Assembly: GCF_003319115.1 (NCBI RefSeq)
Contig: NZ_QOHF01000015.1
Coordinates: 1-64,000, forward strand
Reading direction: 5' to 3'
Source of the DNA: Geodermatophilus sp. TF02-6
Lineage (GTDB): Bacteria; Actinomycetota; Actinomycetes; Mycobacteriales; Geodermatophilaceae
Length of the DNA: 64,000 nucleotides
The position numbers were made by a program, and so were the translations under genes. The notes beneath the pieces were generated by a model. That model did not search any database, was not told where the DNA came from, and saw nothing but the letters and a program-made list of their open reading frames with translations. Below, in pieces: positions 1 through 7,868 of this stretch (position 1 is its first letter; each line of letters opens with the position of its first letter).

Positions 1-15
1 ACCCACCAGACGACC

Positions 16-117
16 GGACCAGCAGGACTACGAGACCAGCAGGACGACCGGACCAGCAGGACTACCGGACCAGCAGGACTACCAGACCAGCAGGACTACC
101 AGACCAGCAGGACTACC
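16..117. repeat. 17-bp tandem repeat, six copies
   Basis: Six head-to-tail 17-bp units, consensus RGACCAGCAGGACTACC, fill this stretch with only single-base differences between units. A partial unit follows, and a degenerate one precedes it. The array covers the last bases and the stop codon of the ABC permease gene on the minus strand and may continue left of the window. There are no unique spacers, so it is not a CRISPR array. It is most simply a minisatellite. Confidence 0.9.
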
Positions 118-811
118 GGACCACCCGGCGCAGACCCACCCAGGCCACGACAGCGAACACCCCGGCAACCACCACCGGCAGAACAACAGCGACCGCAGGC
201 ACCGACTGCTCGGTGAGCCACCGGCCGAGGTCGTCCCACGCGCGACGCCACGTGAAGAGGATGGCCAGCCCACCGAAGACCACGATCGCCCCGGTGATCC
301 CGTACCAGATCCCAGCCGGCCCCCAGCGCTTGGCGATCACGCCCATCCCCACTCCCGCGAAGGCGAACGCCAGCATGGGTGCGCCGGAGACGGGGATCTG
401 GAGCGCGGCGTTGTCGACGTCCAGTCCCGCCGGCGCGAAGTAGTCCAGGCCCACGCCCCAGCCGCCGGTGGCGTCCTCGATCGCCGTGAGGACGGACAGG
501 AGGACGCCGTACCACAAGGACTGCGCCACGGCGACGAGCGCCGTCCCCAGGTAAAAGGTGCGCCGGCTGAGACTGATGCCCATGGCGAACGGCAGCAGTT
601 GCGTGACCGCCAGGGCGAAGATGACCGTCACCGTGATGTAGAGCGACACCACGCCGGCGGTGAAGCCACCCGTGGGCTGGCTGCCGACGTCGGTCAGCGC
701 CCAGATGACCAGGTTGACCCCGAAGCTCAGCGCGACGATCCCCCACGGGATGCCGAGGACCTGCAGCGGGTTGACCAGGTGCAGACGGGCGGCGGCGAGC
801 ACACGCTTCAT
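113..811 (-). CDS. ABC transporter permease, YtrA-linked operon
   Basis: A 232-residue polytopic membrane protein, starting MKRVLAAARLHLVNP, with about six hydrophobic segments and short basic loops. It should form the membrane channel of the exporter whose ATPase is the gene upstream. The ATG overlaps the ATPase stop codon (ATGA, 808-811), which implies translational coupling. Downstream of a YtrA-type GntR regulator and an ATPase, it fits the small exporters of cell-envelope-active compounds or antimicrobials found in Gram-positive bacteria. The substrate cannot be read from the sequence. The stop codon lies inside the 17-bp tandem repeat, so the C-terminus (LRRVVR) may be polymorphic between strains. 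Confidence 0.85.
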   Translation of the reverse strand: MKRVLAAARLHLVNPLQVLGIPWGIVALSFGVNLVIWALTDVGSQPTGGFTAGVVSLYITVTVIFALAVTQLLPFAMGISLSRRTFYLGTALVAVAQSLWYGVLLSVLTAIEDATGGWGVGLDYFAPAGLDVDNAALQIPVSGAPMLAFAFAGVGMGVIAKRWGPAGIWYGITGAIVVFGGLAILFTWRRAWDDLGRWLTEQSVPAVAVVLPVVVAGVFAVVAWVGLRRVVR

Positions 812-1713
812 CGTGGGACCTCCTCGAGGTCGTCGGGGGCGGCAGCGGGTGCGGGGACGGTGTGGCCGCGCAGGCTCAGGGCGACCACGAGCTGCTGAAG
901 CGACGTCGGCTCGACGGCCAGCCCCGCGGGGACGTCGTCGGCACGGCTGCGGACGACGGCACGGCTGTGCCCGCCGAGGGACTCCAGGTGCAGCAGCTCG
1001 TGCCGGCGGGCGAAGGCCTGCACCTCGGCGGTCGGCCCGGTCACCGTGACCGCGCTGGTACGCAGCGACTCGGCGTCGGCGTCCAGCGCGACCCGTCCGG
1101 TGTCGAGGAGCACCACCCGCTCCAGCAGGTCCCCGACCTCCTCGATGAGGTGCGTGGAGACGATCACGGTCCGCGGGTGTGCGGCGTAGTCGGCCAGCAG
1201 GCGGTCGTAGAACAGCCGGCGGGCGACGGCGTCCAGACCCAGGTAGGGCTCGTCGAACAGGGTCAGCGGGGCCCGGGAGGCCAGCCCGATGACGATGCCG
1301 ACCGCCGAGACCATGCCCCGGGAGAGCTTCTTCACCGGCCGGCGCAGCGGCAGGTCGAAGTCCCGGACCAGGTCGGCGGCCAGGTCGGCGTCCCACCCGG
1401 GGAACACCGTGGCGGCCGCACCGAGCGCGTCCCGCACGCGGAACTGGTCCGGATAGCGCTGTCCCTCCTTGACGAAGCAGACCCGGGCGAGGACGGCGTC
1501 GTCCTCGTACGGGGTAGCCCCGAACACCTCGACCCGGCCACGGGTGGGCAGGCGGTGACCGGTCAGCAGCTGCATCAGCGTGGTCTTGCCCGCCCCGTTG
1601 CGGCCGAGCAGGCCGGTGATGGCGTCCGCCTCGAACGCGGTGCTGACGGAGTCCAGGGCGGTGTGGCCGCGGAACCACATGGTGACGTCGTGCACGGCGG
1701 CCGCGGCGGTCAT
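808..1713 (-). CDS. ABC transporter ATP-binding protein
   Basis: A 301-residue ATPase with Walker A GRNGAGKTT near residue 36, signature LSRGM near 134, and Walker B LTLFDEPYLGLD with the catalytic Glu near 160. The switch His follows in VSTHLIEE. After the roughly 220-residue nucleotide-binding domain comes a short C-terminal extension, as in many DrrA/YtrB-type exporters. It pairs with the permease downstream (4-bp overlap) and its ATG overlaps the end of the GntR gene (1710-1713), so all three are one operon. It should drive export; the substrate is unknown. Confidence 0.93.
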   Translation of the reverse strand: MTAAAAVHDVTMWFRGHTALDSVSTAFEADAITGLLGRNGAGKTTLMQLLTGHRLPTRGRVEVFGATPYEDDAVLARVCFVKEGQRYPDQFRVRDALGAAATVFPGWDADLAADLVRDFDLPLRRPVKKLSRGMVSAVGIVIGLASRAPLTLFDEPYLGLDAVARRLFYDRLLADYAAHPRTVIVSTHLIEEVGDLLERVVLLDTGRVALDADAESLRTSAVTVTGPTAEVQAFARRHELLHLESLGGHSRAVVRSRADDVPAGLAVEPTSLQQLVVALSLRGHTVPAPAAAPDDLEEVPR

Positions 1714-2096
1714 CGCGCCTCCTCCCAGCGGTCGATCATCGCGGCGAGTTCGCGGCCGGAGATGCCGAGCTTGCGCGCCTCGGCCATCAGGGGACGGACG
1801 TACTGGTCGGCGAACTCGCTGCGCCGCCGCTTGAGCAGCTGCTCACGGGCGCCCGGGGCGACGAACATCCCGACTCCTCGTCTCTTGTAGAGGACCCCGT
1901 CGGCCACCAGCTGGTTGAGCCCCTTGGCGGCGGTGGCGGGGTTGATGCGGTGGAAGGCGGCCAGCTCGTTGGACGAGGGCGCCTGGCTCTCCTCGGCGAG
2001 GGAGCCGTCGACGATCGCGTTCTCGACCAGCGCGGCGACCTGCCGGAAGATCGGGCCGCCGTCCTCGATCACGCCGGGTCCCGCGGAGGACCCCAC
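1710..2096 (-). CDS. GntR-family regulator, YtrA subfamily
   Basis: A 128-residue repressor-like protein. The winged-helix domain (PIFRQVAALVENAIVDG to RRGVGMFV) is followed by a short helical tail (about 45 residues). Absence of a large effector domain is typical of YtrA-type GntR proteins that control their own ABC operon. The GTG at 2096 is used here; a second in-frame GTG at 2072 gives MIEDGGPIFRQ, closer to the usual family N-terminus, so the true start is uncertain. A near-perfect palindrome lies just upstream (2106-2129) and is the likely autoregulatory operator. The gene is first in the operon and divergent from the epoxide hydrolase. Confidence 0.88.
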   Translation of the reverse strand: MGSSAGPGVIEDGGPIFRQVAALVENAIVDGSLAEESQAPSSNELAAFHRINPATAAKGLNQLVADGVLYKRRGVGMFVAPGAREQLLKRRRSEFADQYVRPLMAEARKLGISGRELAAMIDRWEEAR

Positions 2097-2105
2097 AGGT
2101 TCCCT

Positions 2106-2129
2106 GGTCCATTACTCATGTAATGAACC
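2106..2129. promoter_or_regulatory. Palindromic operator upstream of the gntR-ABC operon
   Basis: The core is CATTAC-TCAT-GTAATG (2110-2125), a perfect 6-bp inverted repeat with a 4-bp spacer, and GGT/ACC arms one base further out extend the symmetry. It is AT-rich against a very GC-rich background and lies 10 bp before the GTG of the YtrA-like regulator, in the divergent gap before the epoxide hydrolase. Autoregulation is an inference from position and symmetry. Confidence 0.7.
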
Positions 2130-2162
2130 GTAGAACCTTCGGCGGGGTGTGCGCAAGGCCAC

Positions 2163-2174
2163 TACGGTGACCGG
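2163..2174 (+). promoter_or_regulatory. -10 element of a probable leaderless transcript
   Basis: TACGGT (2163-2168) matches the actinobacterial TANNNT -10 and is followed by only 6 bp before the ATG of the epoxide hydrolase. No Shine-Dalgarno sequence is present, so transcription probably begins at or next to the start codon. Confidence 0.5.
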
Positions 2175-3308
2175 ATGGACGCCGCAGCCCTCCCGCCGTT
2201 CACCGTCGACGTCCCCGATGAGGCGGTCGAGGACCTGCGTCGCCGGCTGCGCGCCACGCGCTGGCCGGAGCCGGAGACGGTCGAGGACTGGTCGCAGGGC
2301 GTGCCGCTCGGGTACCTGCAGGACCTCTGCACGTACTGGGCTGAGGGCTACGACTGGTCGGCGCGGCAGGCGCGGCTGGACGCCGTCCCCCAGGTCCTCC
2401 CCGAGGTCGACGGCCTGCCGATCCACCTGCTGCACGCACGCTCGCCGCACGAGGGCGCGCTGCCGCTGGTCCTCACCCACGGCTGGCCCGGGTCGGTGTT
2501 CGAGTTCCTCGACGTCCTCGGCCCGCTCACCGACCCCGAGGACCCGCGGGACGCCTTCTCCGTCGTCGTCCCCTCGCTGCCCGGGTTCGGGTGGAGCGGC
2601 AAGCCGACCGCGCCGGGCTGGGGCCTGGCCCGCACCGCCGACGCGTGGGCCGAGGTGATGACCCGGCTGGGGTACGACCGCTTCGGCGCCCAGGGCGGGG
2701 ACATCGGGTCGTTCGTCTCGGCCAACCTCGCCGCCCGCCACCCCGACCGGGTCGTCGGGATCCACCTGAACATGGTGGTCACCGGCCCGCCGGAGGGGCG
2801 GACCGAGTTCTCCGAGCGGGAGCAGCGGGCGCTGGAGCGCGAGCGGCACTACCGGGCCGTCGACGCGGCCTACAACCAGCAGCAGCGCACCCGACCGCAG
2901 ACGCTCGGCTACGGGTTGACCGACTCGCCGGCCGGGCAGTGCGCGTGGATCCTGGAGAAGTTCTGGTCGTGGACCGACACCGGGGGCGACCCGGTCGGCG
3001 TGCTCGGTGCCGACCGGATCCTCGACCACGTCTCGACCTACTGGTTCACCCGCTCGGCGACGTCGTCGGCGCGGATGTACTGGGAGATGGCCCAGGCGCC
3101 GGCGGAGCGCACCCCGACCGTCCGCGTGCCCATCGGGGTGTCGCAGTTCCCCTCCGAGATCTTCTCGCCGCCGCGCGAGTGGGCGCAGGTGCAGTTCCCC
3201 GACCTGCGGCTGTGGCGGGAGCACGAGCGGGGCGGCCACTTCGCCGCGATGGAGCAGCCGGAGGTCCTGGTCGACGACGTCCGGGAGTTCTTCCGCCCGT
3301 TGCGCTGA
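2175..3308 (+). CDS. Epoxide hydrolase (EHN-type, alpha/beta hydrolase)
   Basis: 377 residues, the usual length of microsomal-type epoxide hydrolases. The N-terminal EHN region (FTVDVPDEAVEDLRRRL to about residue 105) precedes the alpha/beta-hydrolase core. The oxyanion motif HGWPGS is near residue 98, the nucleophile Asp lies in QGGDIGS near 175, and the catalytic His is in GGHFAAMEQP near 354. The enzyme would open epoxides to vicinal diols via a covalent ester on Asp. It is monocistronic and divergent from the GntR operon, whose operator lies in the shared gap. The natural substrate is not deducible; xenobiotic or lipid epoxides are typical for the family. Confidence 0.9.
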   Translation: MDAAALPPFTVDVPDEAVEDLRRRLRATRWPEPETVEDWSQGVPLGYLQDLCTYWAEGYDWSARQARLDAVPQVLPEVDGLPIHLLHARSPHEGALPLVLTHGWPGSVFEFLDVLGPLTDPEDPRDAFSVVVPSLPGFGWSGKPTAPGWGLARTADAWAEVMTRLGYDRFGAQGGDIGSFVSANLAARHPDRVVGIHLNMVVTGPPEGRTEFSEREQRALERERHYRAVDAAYNQQQRTRPQTLGYGLTDSPAGQCAWILEKFWSWTDTGGDPVGVLGADRILDHVSTYWFTRSATSSARMYWEMAQAPAERTPTVRVPIGVSQFPSEIFSPPREWAQVQFPDLRLWREHERGGHFAAMEQPEVLVDDVREFFRPLR

Positions 3309-3577
3309 CGCGGGAACGGAACCGTCACACGGCCCGGACAGCGTCCGTGCCCGGTCCCGGTCCGGACGGGACGAAGCTGGTGAGCGTCCACCAACCGATC
3401 CCGTGAGCGCGGGCTCGCCGAGCGCGGGTGGCGTCGTCCCCGGCGAGGTGGTGCCGGCCGAGGGCGTGATCGAGATGCTGCCGGCCGCGCTCGCCGGGTG
3501 CGGCGGACCGGGCCGTGCGGGGGACCGGCGGACGGCGCCCCCGCGGCCGGCTGCTCAGCCGGGGAGGCGCCTGATCG

Positions 3578-3739
3578 TCACGCCTGCTGCTCGCCCTCCT
3601 CGCGGGCGGCTTCATCGAGCACCTTGGGGTCGTCCATCACGCCGCCGGCCGGGTCGGGGTTGCCCAGGGCCGTCTCGGCGGGCAGCTGCTCGACGTGCTG
3701 GCGGGCGCGCTCGCGCAGGTCGTCGGTGGGTTCGGACAC
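3578..3739 (-). CDS. Small acidic hypothetical protein (53 aa)
   Basis: A GTG at 3739 with a strong GAGGAGGA ribosome-binding site 5-8 bp upstream opens a 53-residue frame: SEPTDDLRERARQHVEQL, then a Pro/Asp-rich stretch, and an acidic Glu-rich end before TGA at 3578. Composition (hydrophilic, no Cys, no membrane segment) and codon pattern look like a real small actinobacterial protein. It is isolated, with no clear operon partner. I do not recognise a named family and propose no function. Confidence 0.65.
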   Translation of the reverse strand: MSEPTDDLRERARQHVEQLPAETALGNPDPAGGVMDDPKVLDEAAREEGEQQA

Positions 3740-3831
3740 GGATCCTCCTCAGTGGTTCGTGAACACCGGCTGCCCTACCCACGCCGTGCCAGAGTGACCC
3801 GCGTGCGCCCGACCCCGACCCGAGGAGCCCG

Positions 3832-3930
3832 ATGACCGACCCCGCCTCCCTGCCGGACCTGGTCAGCCCCGCGCTCGGCGGGGCGGTGGTCGCCGCCGAC
3901 GTGGCGTCCGGGACCGGTCCGCCTCGCTAG
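3832..3930 (+). pseudogene. Allantoicase N-terminal remnant
   Basis: Only 32 codons, from ATG 3832 (preceded by CGAGGAG) to TAG 3928. The product reads LPDLVSPALGGAVVAAD, which resembles the N-terminus of allantoicase (typically ...LPDLA.R.LGGAVVAANDEFFA...). The remaining roughly 300 residues are absent and the frame runs into a stop just after the conserved GGAVVAA. I read this as the 5' stub left by a deletion. The neighbouring 8-oxoguanine deaminase supports a former purine-catabolism locus. A chance resemblance cannot be excluded on so short a match. Confidence 0.6.
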
Positions 3931-3957
3931 GGTCGACAACCGTCCTCCGTCACCGTC

Positions 3958-4269
3958 GTGGAGCGCACCGTGCACCGTTCCGGCCACCGACCGGTCCTGC
4001 TCGCCGCCCCCGCCCTGGGGCTCGTCCTGGCGGCGTGCGGCTCCACGCTCGAGCAGGACGAGCTGGAGACCCAGGTCGCTGCGGCCCTCGAGCAGGAGGC
4101 CGGCGTGCGGCCCGAGGTCTCGTGCCCGAGCGACCTGGACGCCGTGGTGGACGCCACCACGCAGTGCAGCGCCACCGACCCGCAGACCGGGCGGGTGTTC
4201 GCCTTCCGGATCACGGTCACCTCGGTGGAGGACGGGATCGCCCACTTCGACGTCTCACCGGCCCAGTAG
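3958..4269 (+). CDS. DUF4333-type lipoprotein
   Basis: A 103-residue exported protein. After a short basic N-terminus and a hydrophobic segment comes the lipobox LAAC near residue 27, so lipidation and anchoring to the outer face of the membrane are expected. The mature part has two Cys (VSCPSDL and TQCSATD) that could form a disulfide, with a beta-rich pattern ending VTSVEDGIAHFDVSPAQ. This matches the small DUF4333 lipoprotein family common in Actinomycetes, whose function is unknown. The GTG at 3958 is used; an in-frame GTG at 3970 is equally possible. Confidence 0.75.
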   Translation: MERTVHRSGHRPVLLAAPALGLVLAACGSTLEQDELETQVAAALEQEAGVRPEVSCPSDLDAVVDATTQCSATDPQTGRVFAFRITVTSVEDGIAHFDVSPAQ

Positions 4270-4343
4270 CGGCGGGCCGGCGGATGTGGTCGTCCCGGCC
4301 GGGGGATCGGCGTCCGCACGTCCCCGGACGAGGGAGAGGACGG

Positions 4344-4838
4344 ATGAGCGCGTACACGTCCGCGCCGTGGTCGAACCTGTACCTCGCCGTCGCCGGGACC
4401 GCCGGGGCGCTGCTCGGCCTGCTCTTCGTCGCGGTCTCGATCAACATCGCGCAGGTGCTGCGGGTCGCCTGGCTGCCGCTGCGGGCGGGGGAGACCCTCG
4501 GGGTGCTGGTGGTCCTGTTCGCGACGGCGGTCTTCGTGCTCGTCCCGGGTCAGGGCCGGACGGCGCTCGGTCTCGAGCTGGCCGCCATCGGGTTCCTGCT
4601 GGCCGGCGTCGACGGCGGGCTGCGGCTCCGGCGCGGCCGGCCCGCGGGCGCGCCGCTGCCCGCCGTCGTCATCCCCGCGGTGATCACGCTGCTGACCGGT
4701 GCACCGCTGCTCGGAGCCGGCGTGAGCCTGGTCGCGGGCGTCGGCGGCGGGCTGTACTGGACGGTGCCCGCGCTGCTGGTCGGCTTCGCGGGTGCTGTGG
4801 TCAACGCCTGGGTGCTGCTGGTGGAGATCCTGCGGTGA
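4344..4838 (+). CDS. Small integral membrane protein, unknown function
   Basis: A 164-residue protein with about five hydrophobic segments, starting MSAYTSAPWSNLYLAVAGTAGALLG. The ATG at 4344 has GGGAGAGGA just upstream. The first segments (GLLFVAVSINIAQVL) resemble a family of small actinobacterial membrane proteins without assigned function. It ends 16 bp before the 8-oxoguanine deaminase and may be cotranscribed with it, but nothing in the sequence suggests a transport or enzymatic role. Confidence 0.8.
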   Translation: MSAYTSAPWSNLYLAVAGTAGALLGLLFVAVSINIAQVLRVAWLPLRAGETLGVLVVLFATAVFVLVPGQGRTALGLELAAIGFLLAGVDGGLRLRRGRPAGAPLPAVVIPAVITLLTGAPLLGAGVSLVAGVGGGLYWTVPALLVGFAGAVVNAWVLLVEILR

Positions 4839-4854
4839 GCGCGCGGCGGGCAGG

Positions 4855-6246
4855 ATGGCGACCGTGGAGAGCGCGCAGACCGCGGACCTGCTCGTGCACG
4901 ACGCCGAGCTGCTGGCCACCGTGGACGACGACCGCCGCGAGATCGCCGGCGGCTGGGTGGCGGTCACCGCCGGGGTGGTCAGCGGGCTCGGCGGGCCGGG
5001 CGACCCCGCTCCGGACGCCGTCCGCCGGGTCGACGCCCGCGGCTGCCTGGTCACGCCGGGCCTGGTCAACACCCACCACCACCTGTACCAGAACCTCACC
5101 CGGGCCTTCGCCCCCGCGCTGACCGGCGGCCTGTTCGACTGGCTGACCACCCTCTACCCGCTGTGGGCGCGGCTGGACGAGCAGGCCGCGTACGTGTCGG
5201 CCTACGTGGGCCTCGTCGAGCTGGCGCTCGGCGGCTGCACCACCTCGACCGACCACCTGTACGTGCACCCGCGCGGAGCGGGTGACCTGATCTCGGCGGA
5301 GGTGGCTGCGGCGCGGGACCTGGGCGTGCGGTTCCACCCCACCCGCGGCTCGATGTCGCTGTCGGTGGAAGACGGCGGGCTGCCTCCGGCCTCCGTCGTC
5401 CAGGACGACGACGCGATCCTCGCCGACTCGCAGCGCCTGGTGGCGGCCCACCACGACCGCTCGCCGCACGCCATGACCCGGATCGCGCTGGCGCCCTGCT
5501 CCCCGTTCAGCGTCTCGCCGGCGCTCATGACCCGCACCGCCGAGCTGGCCGAGACCCTCGACGTCCGCCTGCACACCCACCTCGCCGAGACGCAGGACGA
5601 GGACGCCTTCTGCCTGGCCACCTTCGGCCGCCGCCCGGTCGACCACCTGGCCGACGTCGGCTGGCTCTCCGACCGGGTGTGGCTGGCGCACCTGGTGTGG
5701 CCGTCGGCGGCCGAGGTCGAGCGTCTCGGGGTCGCGCGGGTCGGGGCGGCGCACTGCCCGTCGTCCAACATGGTCCTGGGCAGCGGGATGGCGCCGGTCG
5801 CGGAGCTGCGGGCGGCCGGCGCGCCGGTGGGCCTGGGCGTCGACGGGTCGGCGTCGGCGGACTCCGCGTCGCTGTGGCTGGAGGCCCGCACGGCGATGCT
5901 GCAGGGCAAGCTGCGGCACGGGGCGGGGTCCACGTCGGCCCGCGGCGCTCTGGAGATGGCCACCCGCGGAGGTGCGGCCTGCCTGGGCCGCGCCGGGGAG
6001 GTCGGCGAGCTGTCGGTCGGGGCGTGCGGCGACCTGGTCGTGTGGCCGCTGGACGGCGTCCGCTTCGCCGGCGCGCTGTCCGACCCGGTGGAGGCCTGGC
6101 TGCGCTGCGGTCCGGTGTCGGCGCGGCACACCGTCGTCGCCGGGCGGTTCGTGGTCGACGACGGTGTCCCGGTGCACCCCGCGCTCGACGAGCAGCTCGC
6201 CGTGCACCGCCGGGTCGCCGCCCGCATGCAGGTACCTCCCGGCTGA
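4855..6246 (+). CDS. 8-oxoguanine deaminase-like amidohydrolase
   Basis: 463 residues of the cytosine deaminase/TrzN-AtzB-like amidohydrolase family. Metal-binding HHH follows VTPGLVNTHHHLYQN near residue 70; the second metal His and the catalytic Glu lie in LHTHLAETQ near 245, another His in VWLAHLVWP, and the Asp in GLGVDGSASADS near 330. The overall pattern (TRAFAPALTGGLFDWL, HCPSSNMVLGSG) matches 8-oxoguanine deaminases (EC 3.5.4.32), which convert 8-oxoguanine to urate; related family members deaminate hydroxyatrazine products. The ATG at 4855 is used. A possible allantoicase stub 0.9 kb upstream hints at a former purine-degradation cluster. A 22-bp palindrome begins directly after the stop codon. 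Confidence 0.82.
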   Translation: MATVESAQTADLLVHDAELLATVDDDRREIAGGWVAVTAGVVSGLGGPGDPAPDAVRRVDARGCLVTPGLVNTHHHLYQNLTRAFAPALTGGLFDWLTTLYPLWARLDEQAAYVSAYVGLVELALGGCTTSTDHLYVHPRGAGDLISAEVAAARDLGVRFHPTRGSMSLSVEDGGLPPASVVQDDDAILADSQRLVAAHHDRSPHAMTRIALAPCSPFSVSPALMTRTAELAETLDVRLHTHLAETQDEDAFCLATFGRRPVDHLADVGWLSDRVWLAHLVWPSAAEVERLGVARVGAAHCPSSNMVLGSGMAPVAELRAAGAPVGLGVDGSASADSASLWLEARTAMLQGKLRHGAGSTSARGALEMATRGGAACLGRAGEVGELSVGACGDLVVWPLDGVRFAGALSDPVEAWLRCGPVSARHTVVAGRFVVDDGVPVHPALDEQLAVHRRVAARMQVPPG

Positions 6247-6313
6247 CCTGGGCATGGGAAGCGATACCGGCGTCCGGCGCGCCAGGACGCAGGTATCGCT
6301 TCCCATGCCCAGG
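6247..6313. repeat. Long palindrome, family A copy 1 (bidirectional terminator-like)
   Basis: Two perfect 22-bp arms (6247-6268 and 6292-6313) containing CATGGGAAGCGATACC flank a 23-bp centre. The centre itself holds the inverted repeat GCGTCC/GGACGC. The element starts at the base after the deaminase stop and ends 4 bp before the egtE stop, filling the gap between two convergent genes. There is no T-tract. A copy sharing the CATGGGAAGCGAT core lies at 42150-42220. Termination or mRNA 3'-end protection are the obvious roles; both are inferred. Confidence 0.85.
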
Positions 6314-6317
6314 GCGG

Positions 6318-7448
6318 TCACAGGGCGCAGGCGAGGGCCTCGAGGTCGTCGAGGGTGGCGTCCAGGTGCGGAGAGACCCGCAGCACCGGCCCGGTCATCT
6401 CGCCCGGGGCGCGCTGCGGCTCGATCGCGGTGGTGACGATGCCGTGTTCGGTGAGCAGCCGGGCCCGCGTGGTGACGACGTCGACGCCGTCCGGCGGGCG
6501 CAGGGTCGTGGTCGCGGTCGGCTCGTCCCGCGGCTCGACGACCCGCCAGCCGGCGGCGCCCTCCAGCACGTCGCGGGCGGCGCGCCCCAGCGCGGCCAGC
6601 CGCTCCCGCACCCGCGCCGGACCGGCGGCCACGTGCTCGCCCACGGCCAGCACCAGACCGACCCGGCCGGCCACGTGCGCCTCCCCCGACTCGAAGGCAC
6701 GCAGCGGGGGGACGCCGTCCGGCGCGGCCAGCACCGGGGTCAGCTCGGCGGCGACCGCCGGGCGCACGCAGAGCAGGCCCACCCCGCGCGGGCCGGCCAG
6801 CCACTTGCGGGAGGTCGAGTAGACGATGTCGGCGCCGACGTCGGTGTCGACGTGCCCGAGGGACTGGGCGGCGTCGAGCACCAGCGGCACCCCGGCCGCC
6901 CGGCACAGTGCCGCGACCTCGGCGGCCGGCTGCACGATGCCGCGGTGGCTGCCGATGTGGGTCAGGTGCACCAGCCGCGGCGGGTCGGTGGCCAGCAGCC
7001 GGGCCACGCCGTCGAGGTCGGCCCGCCCCAGGTCGTCCACCGGCAGCGGTTCGGGCGCCAGGCCCGCGGCGCGCAGCTGGGCGGCGTTCGGCGCGTACTC
7101 CCCGGGCAGGCAGCCCACCCGCGTACCGGCGGGCAGCCGCCAGCCGGCCAGCAGGGTGACCAGCGCGGCCTGCGCCGACTCGACGAACACCACGTCGGCG
7201 GCGGCCATCCCGACCAGGCCGCCGACGACCGAGCGGCCCTGCTGCAGCAGGTCCTCGGCGGTCGCCTCGGCCACGTACCCGCCGAGCTCGGCCTCGTGCC
7301 GGGCGTGGTGCGCGGCGGCCTCGAGCACCCGGGAGCTCTGCCGGCTGCAGGCGGCGCTGTCCAGGTGCCGGCCCGCCGGACGGGGTCGGACGGAGCGCCA
7401 GGAGGCGCCGAGGTCCTCGTGCACGAGGTCGGTGTCGAGGGCGGTCAC
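6318..7448 (-). CDS. egtE: Hercynylcysteine sulfoxide lyase-like PLP enzyme EgtE
   Basis: A 376-residue class-V aminotransferase-fold protein. The PLP lysine lies in STSRKWLAGPRG near residue 214, after the cofactor Asp in VLDAAQSLGH. EgtE performs the last ergothioneine step, releasing the thione from hercynylcysteine sulfoxide with loss of pyruvate and ammonia. The assignment rests mainly on its place at the end of egtABCD, since the fold alone does not separate it from cysteine desulfurases. The GTG at 7448 has GAGGAGG upstream and is preferred to the longer frame. It is separated from egtD by about 450 bp holding an anti-sigma remnant, so it may use a separate promoter. Confidence 0.85.
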   Translation of the reverse strand: MTALDTDLVHEDLGASWRSVRPRPAGRHLDSAACSRQSSRVLEAAAHHARHEAELGGYVAEATAEDLLQQGRSVVGGLVGMAAADVVFVESAQAALVTLLAGWRLPAGTRVGCLPGEYAPNAAQLRAAGLAPEPLPVDDLGRADLDGVARLLATDPPRLVHLTHIGSHRGIVQPAAEVAALCRAAGVPLVLDAAQSLGHVDTDVGADIVYSTSRKWLAGPRGVGLLCVRPAVAAELTPVLAAPDGVPPLRAFESGEAHVAGRVGLVLAVGEHVAAGPARVRERLAALGRAARDVLEGAAGWRVVEPRDEPTATTTLRPPDGVDVVTTRARLLTEHGIVTTAIEPQRAPGEMTGPVLRVSPHLDATLDDLEALACAL

Positions 7449-7553
7449 GGGATCCTCCTCGTTGGCGCTCGTCGGTTCCGTGCCCGACGGTGCTCTGCCC
7501 CTGCGTGGCCTCGCACGCTCGGTCACGGAGCACCACGCTAGGCGGGCGCCCGC

Positions 7554-7868
7554 TCAGCTCTCCAGGGTGCCGCGGGCCACCGAGACCCCGGAGTGGCCCG
7601 GGTCGCCGTCCAGCGGCTCGACGGAGACGTCGACGACCGGGTGCTCGCCGAGGTCGAGCCCCGGCGGGAGCTGCAGGGTCACCTCGCCGCCGCCCTGGAC
7701 GACGCCGAGCGGGACGAGGCCCCGCACCGCCTCGTCGAGCAGCCACACCTCGTAGAAGCCGTCCGGTGGGTCGGCGACGGCGCTGTCGACCAGCGGGCCG
7801 CCGGCGCGGGCCGCCGACCGCGCCTCGGAGAGCGCCGCCTCGCGTCGTCCGGGGGCACGGGCGCGACC
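7554..7868 (-). pseudogene. RskA-type anti-sigma factor C-terminal remnant
   Basis: Reading on the minus strand after an in-frame TAG at 7869-7871, about 104 codons end at TGA 7554. Their conserved core (GFYEVWLLDEAVRGLVPLGV, then VVDVSVEPLDGDPGHSGVSV) is the extracytoplasmic C-terminal half of anti-sigma-K factors. The zinc-binding N-terminus, the membrane segment and a convincing start codon are all missing; the only in-frame internal start is GTG 7748. This is a truncated gene stranded between egtD and egtE, and no SigK-like gene adjoins it. Confidence 0.7.

Noticed and set aside
16-117. CRISPR array
   Set aside because: The units are contiguous 17-bp repeats without spacers, and no cas genes are nearby.
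3498-3797. 99-codon plus-strand frame opposite the small acidic gene
   Set aside because: The minus-strand 53-codon frame has a strong ribosome-binding site and sensible composition; the plus frame has neither.
6247-6313. Insertion sequence or MITE end
   Set aside because: No transposase and no target-site duplication; the element exactly fills the space between two stops, so a terminator or REP-like role is more economical.
4801-7746. 981-codon open frame on the minus strand across the deaminase and egtE
   Set aside because: It is antisense to, or out of frame with, two well-supported genes and has Arg/Pro/Gly-rich composition typical of GC-rich shadow frames.
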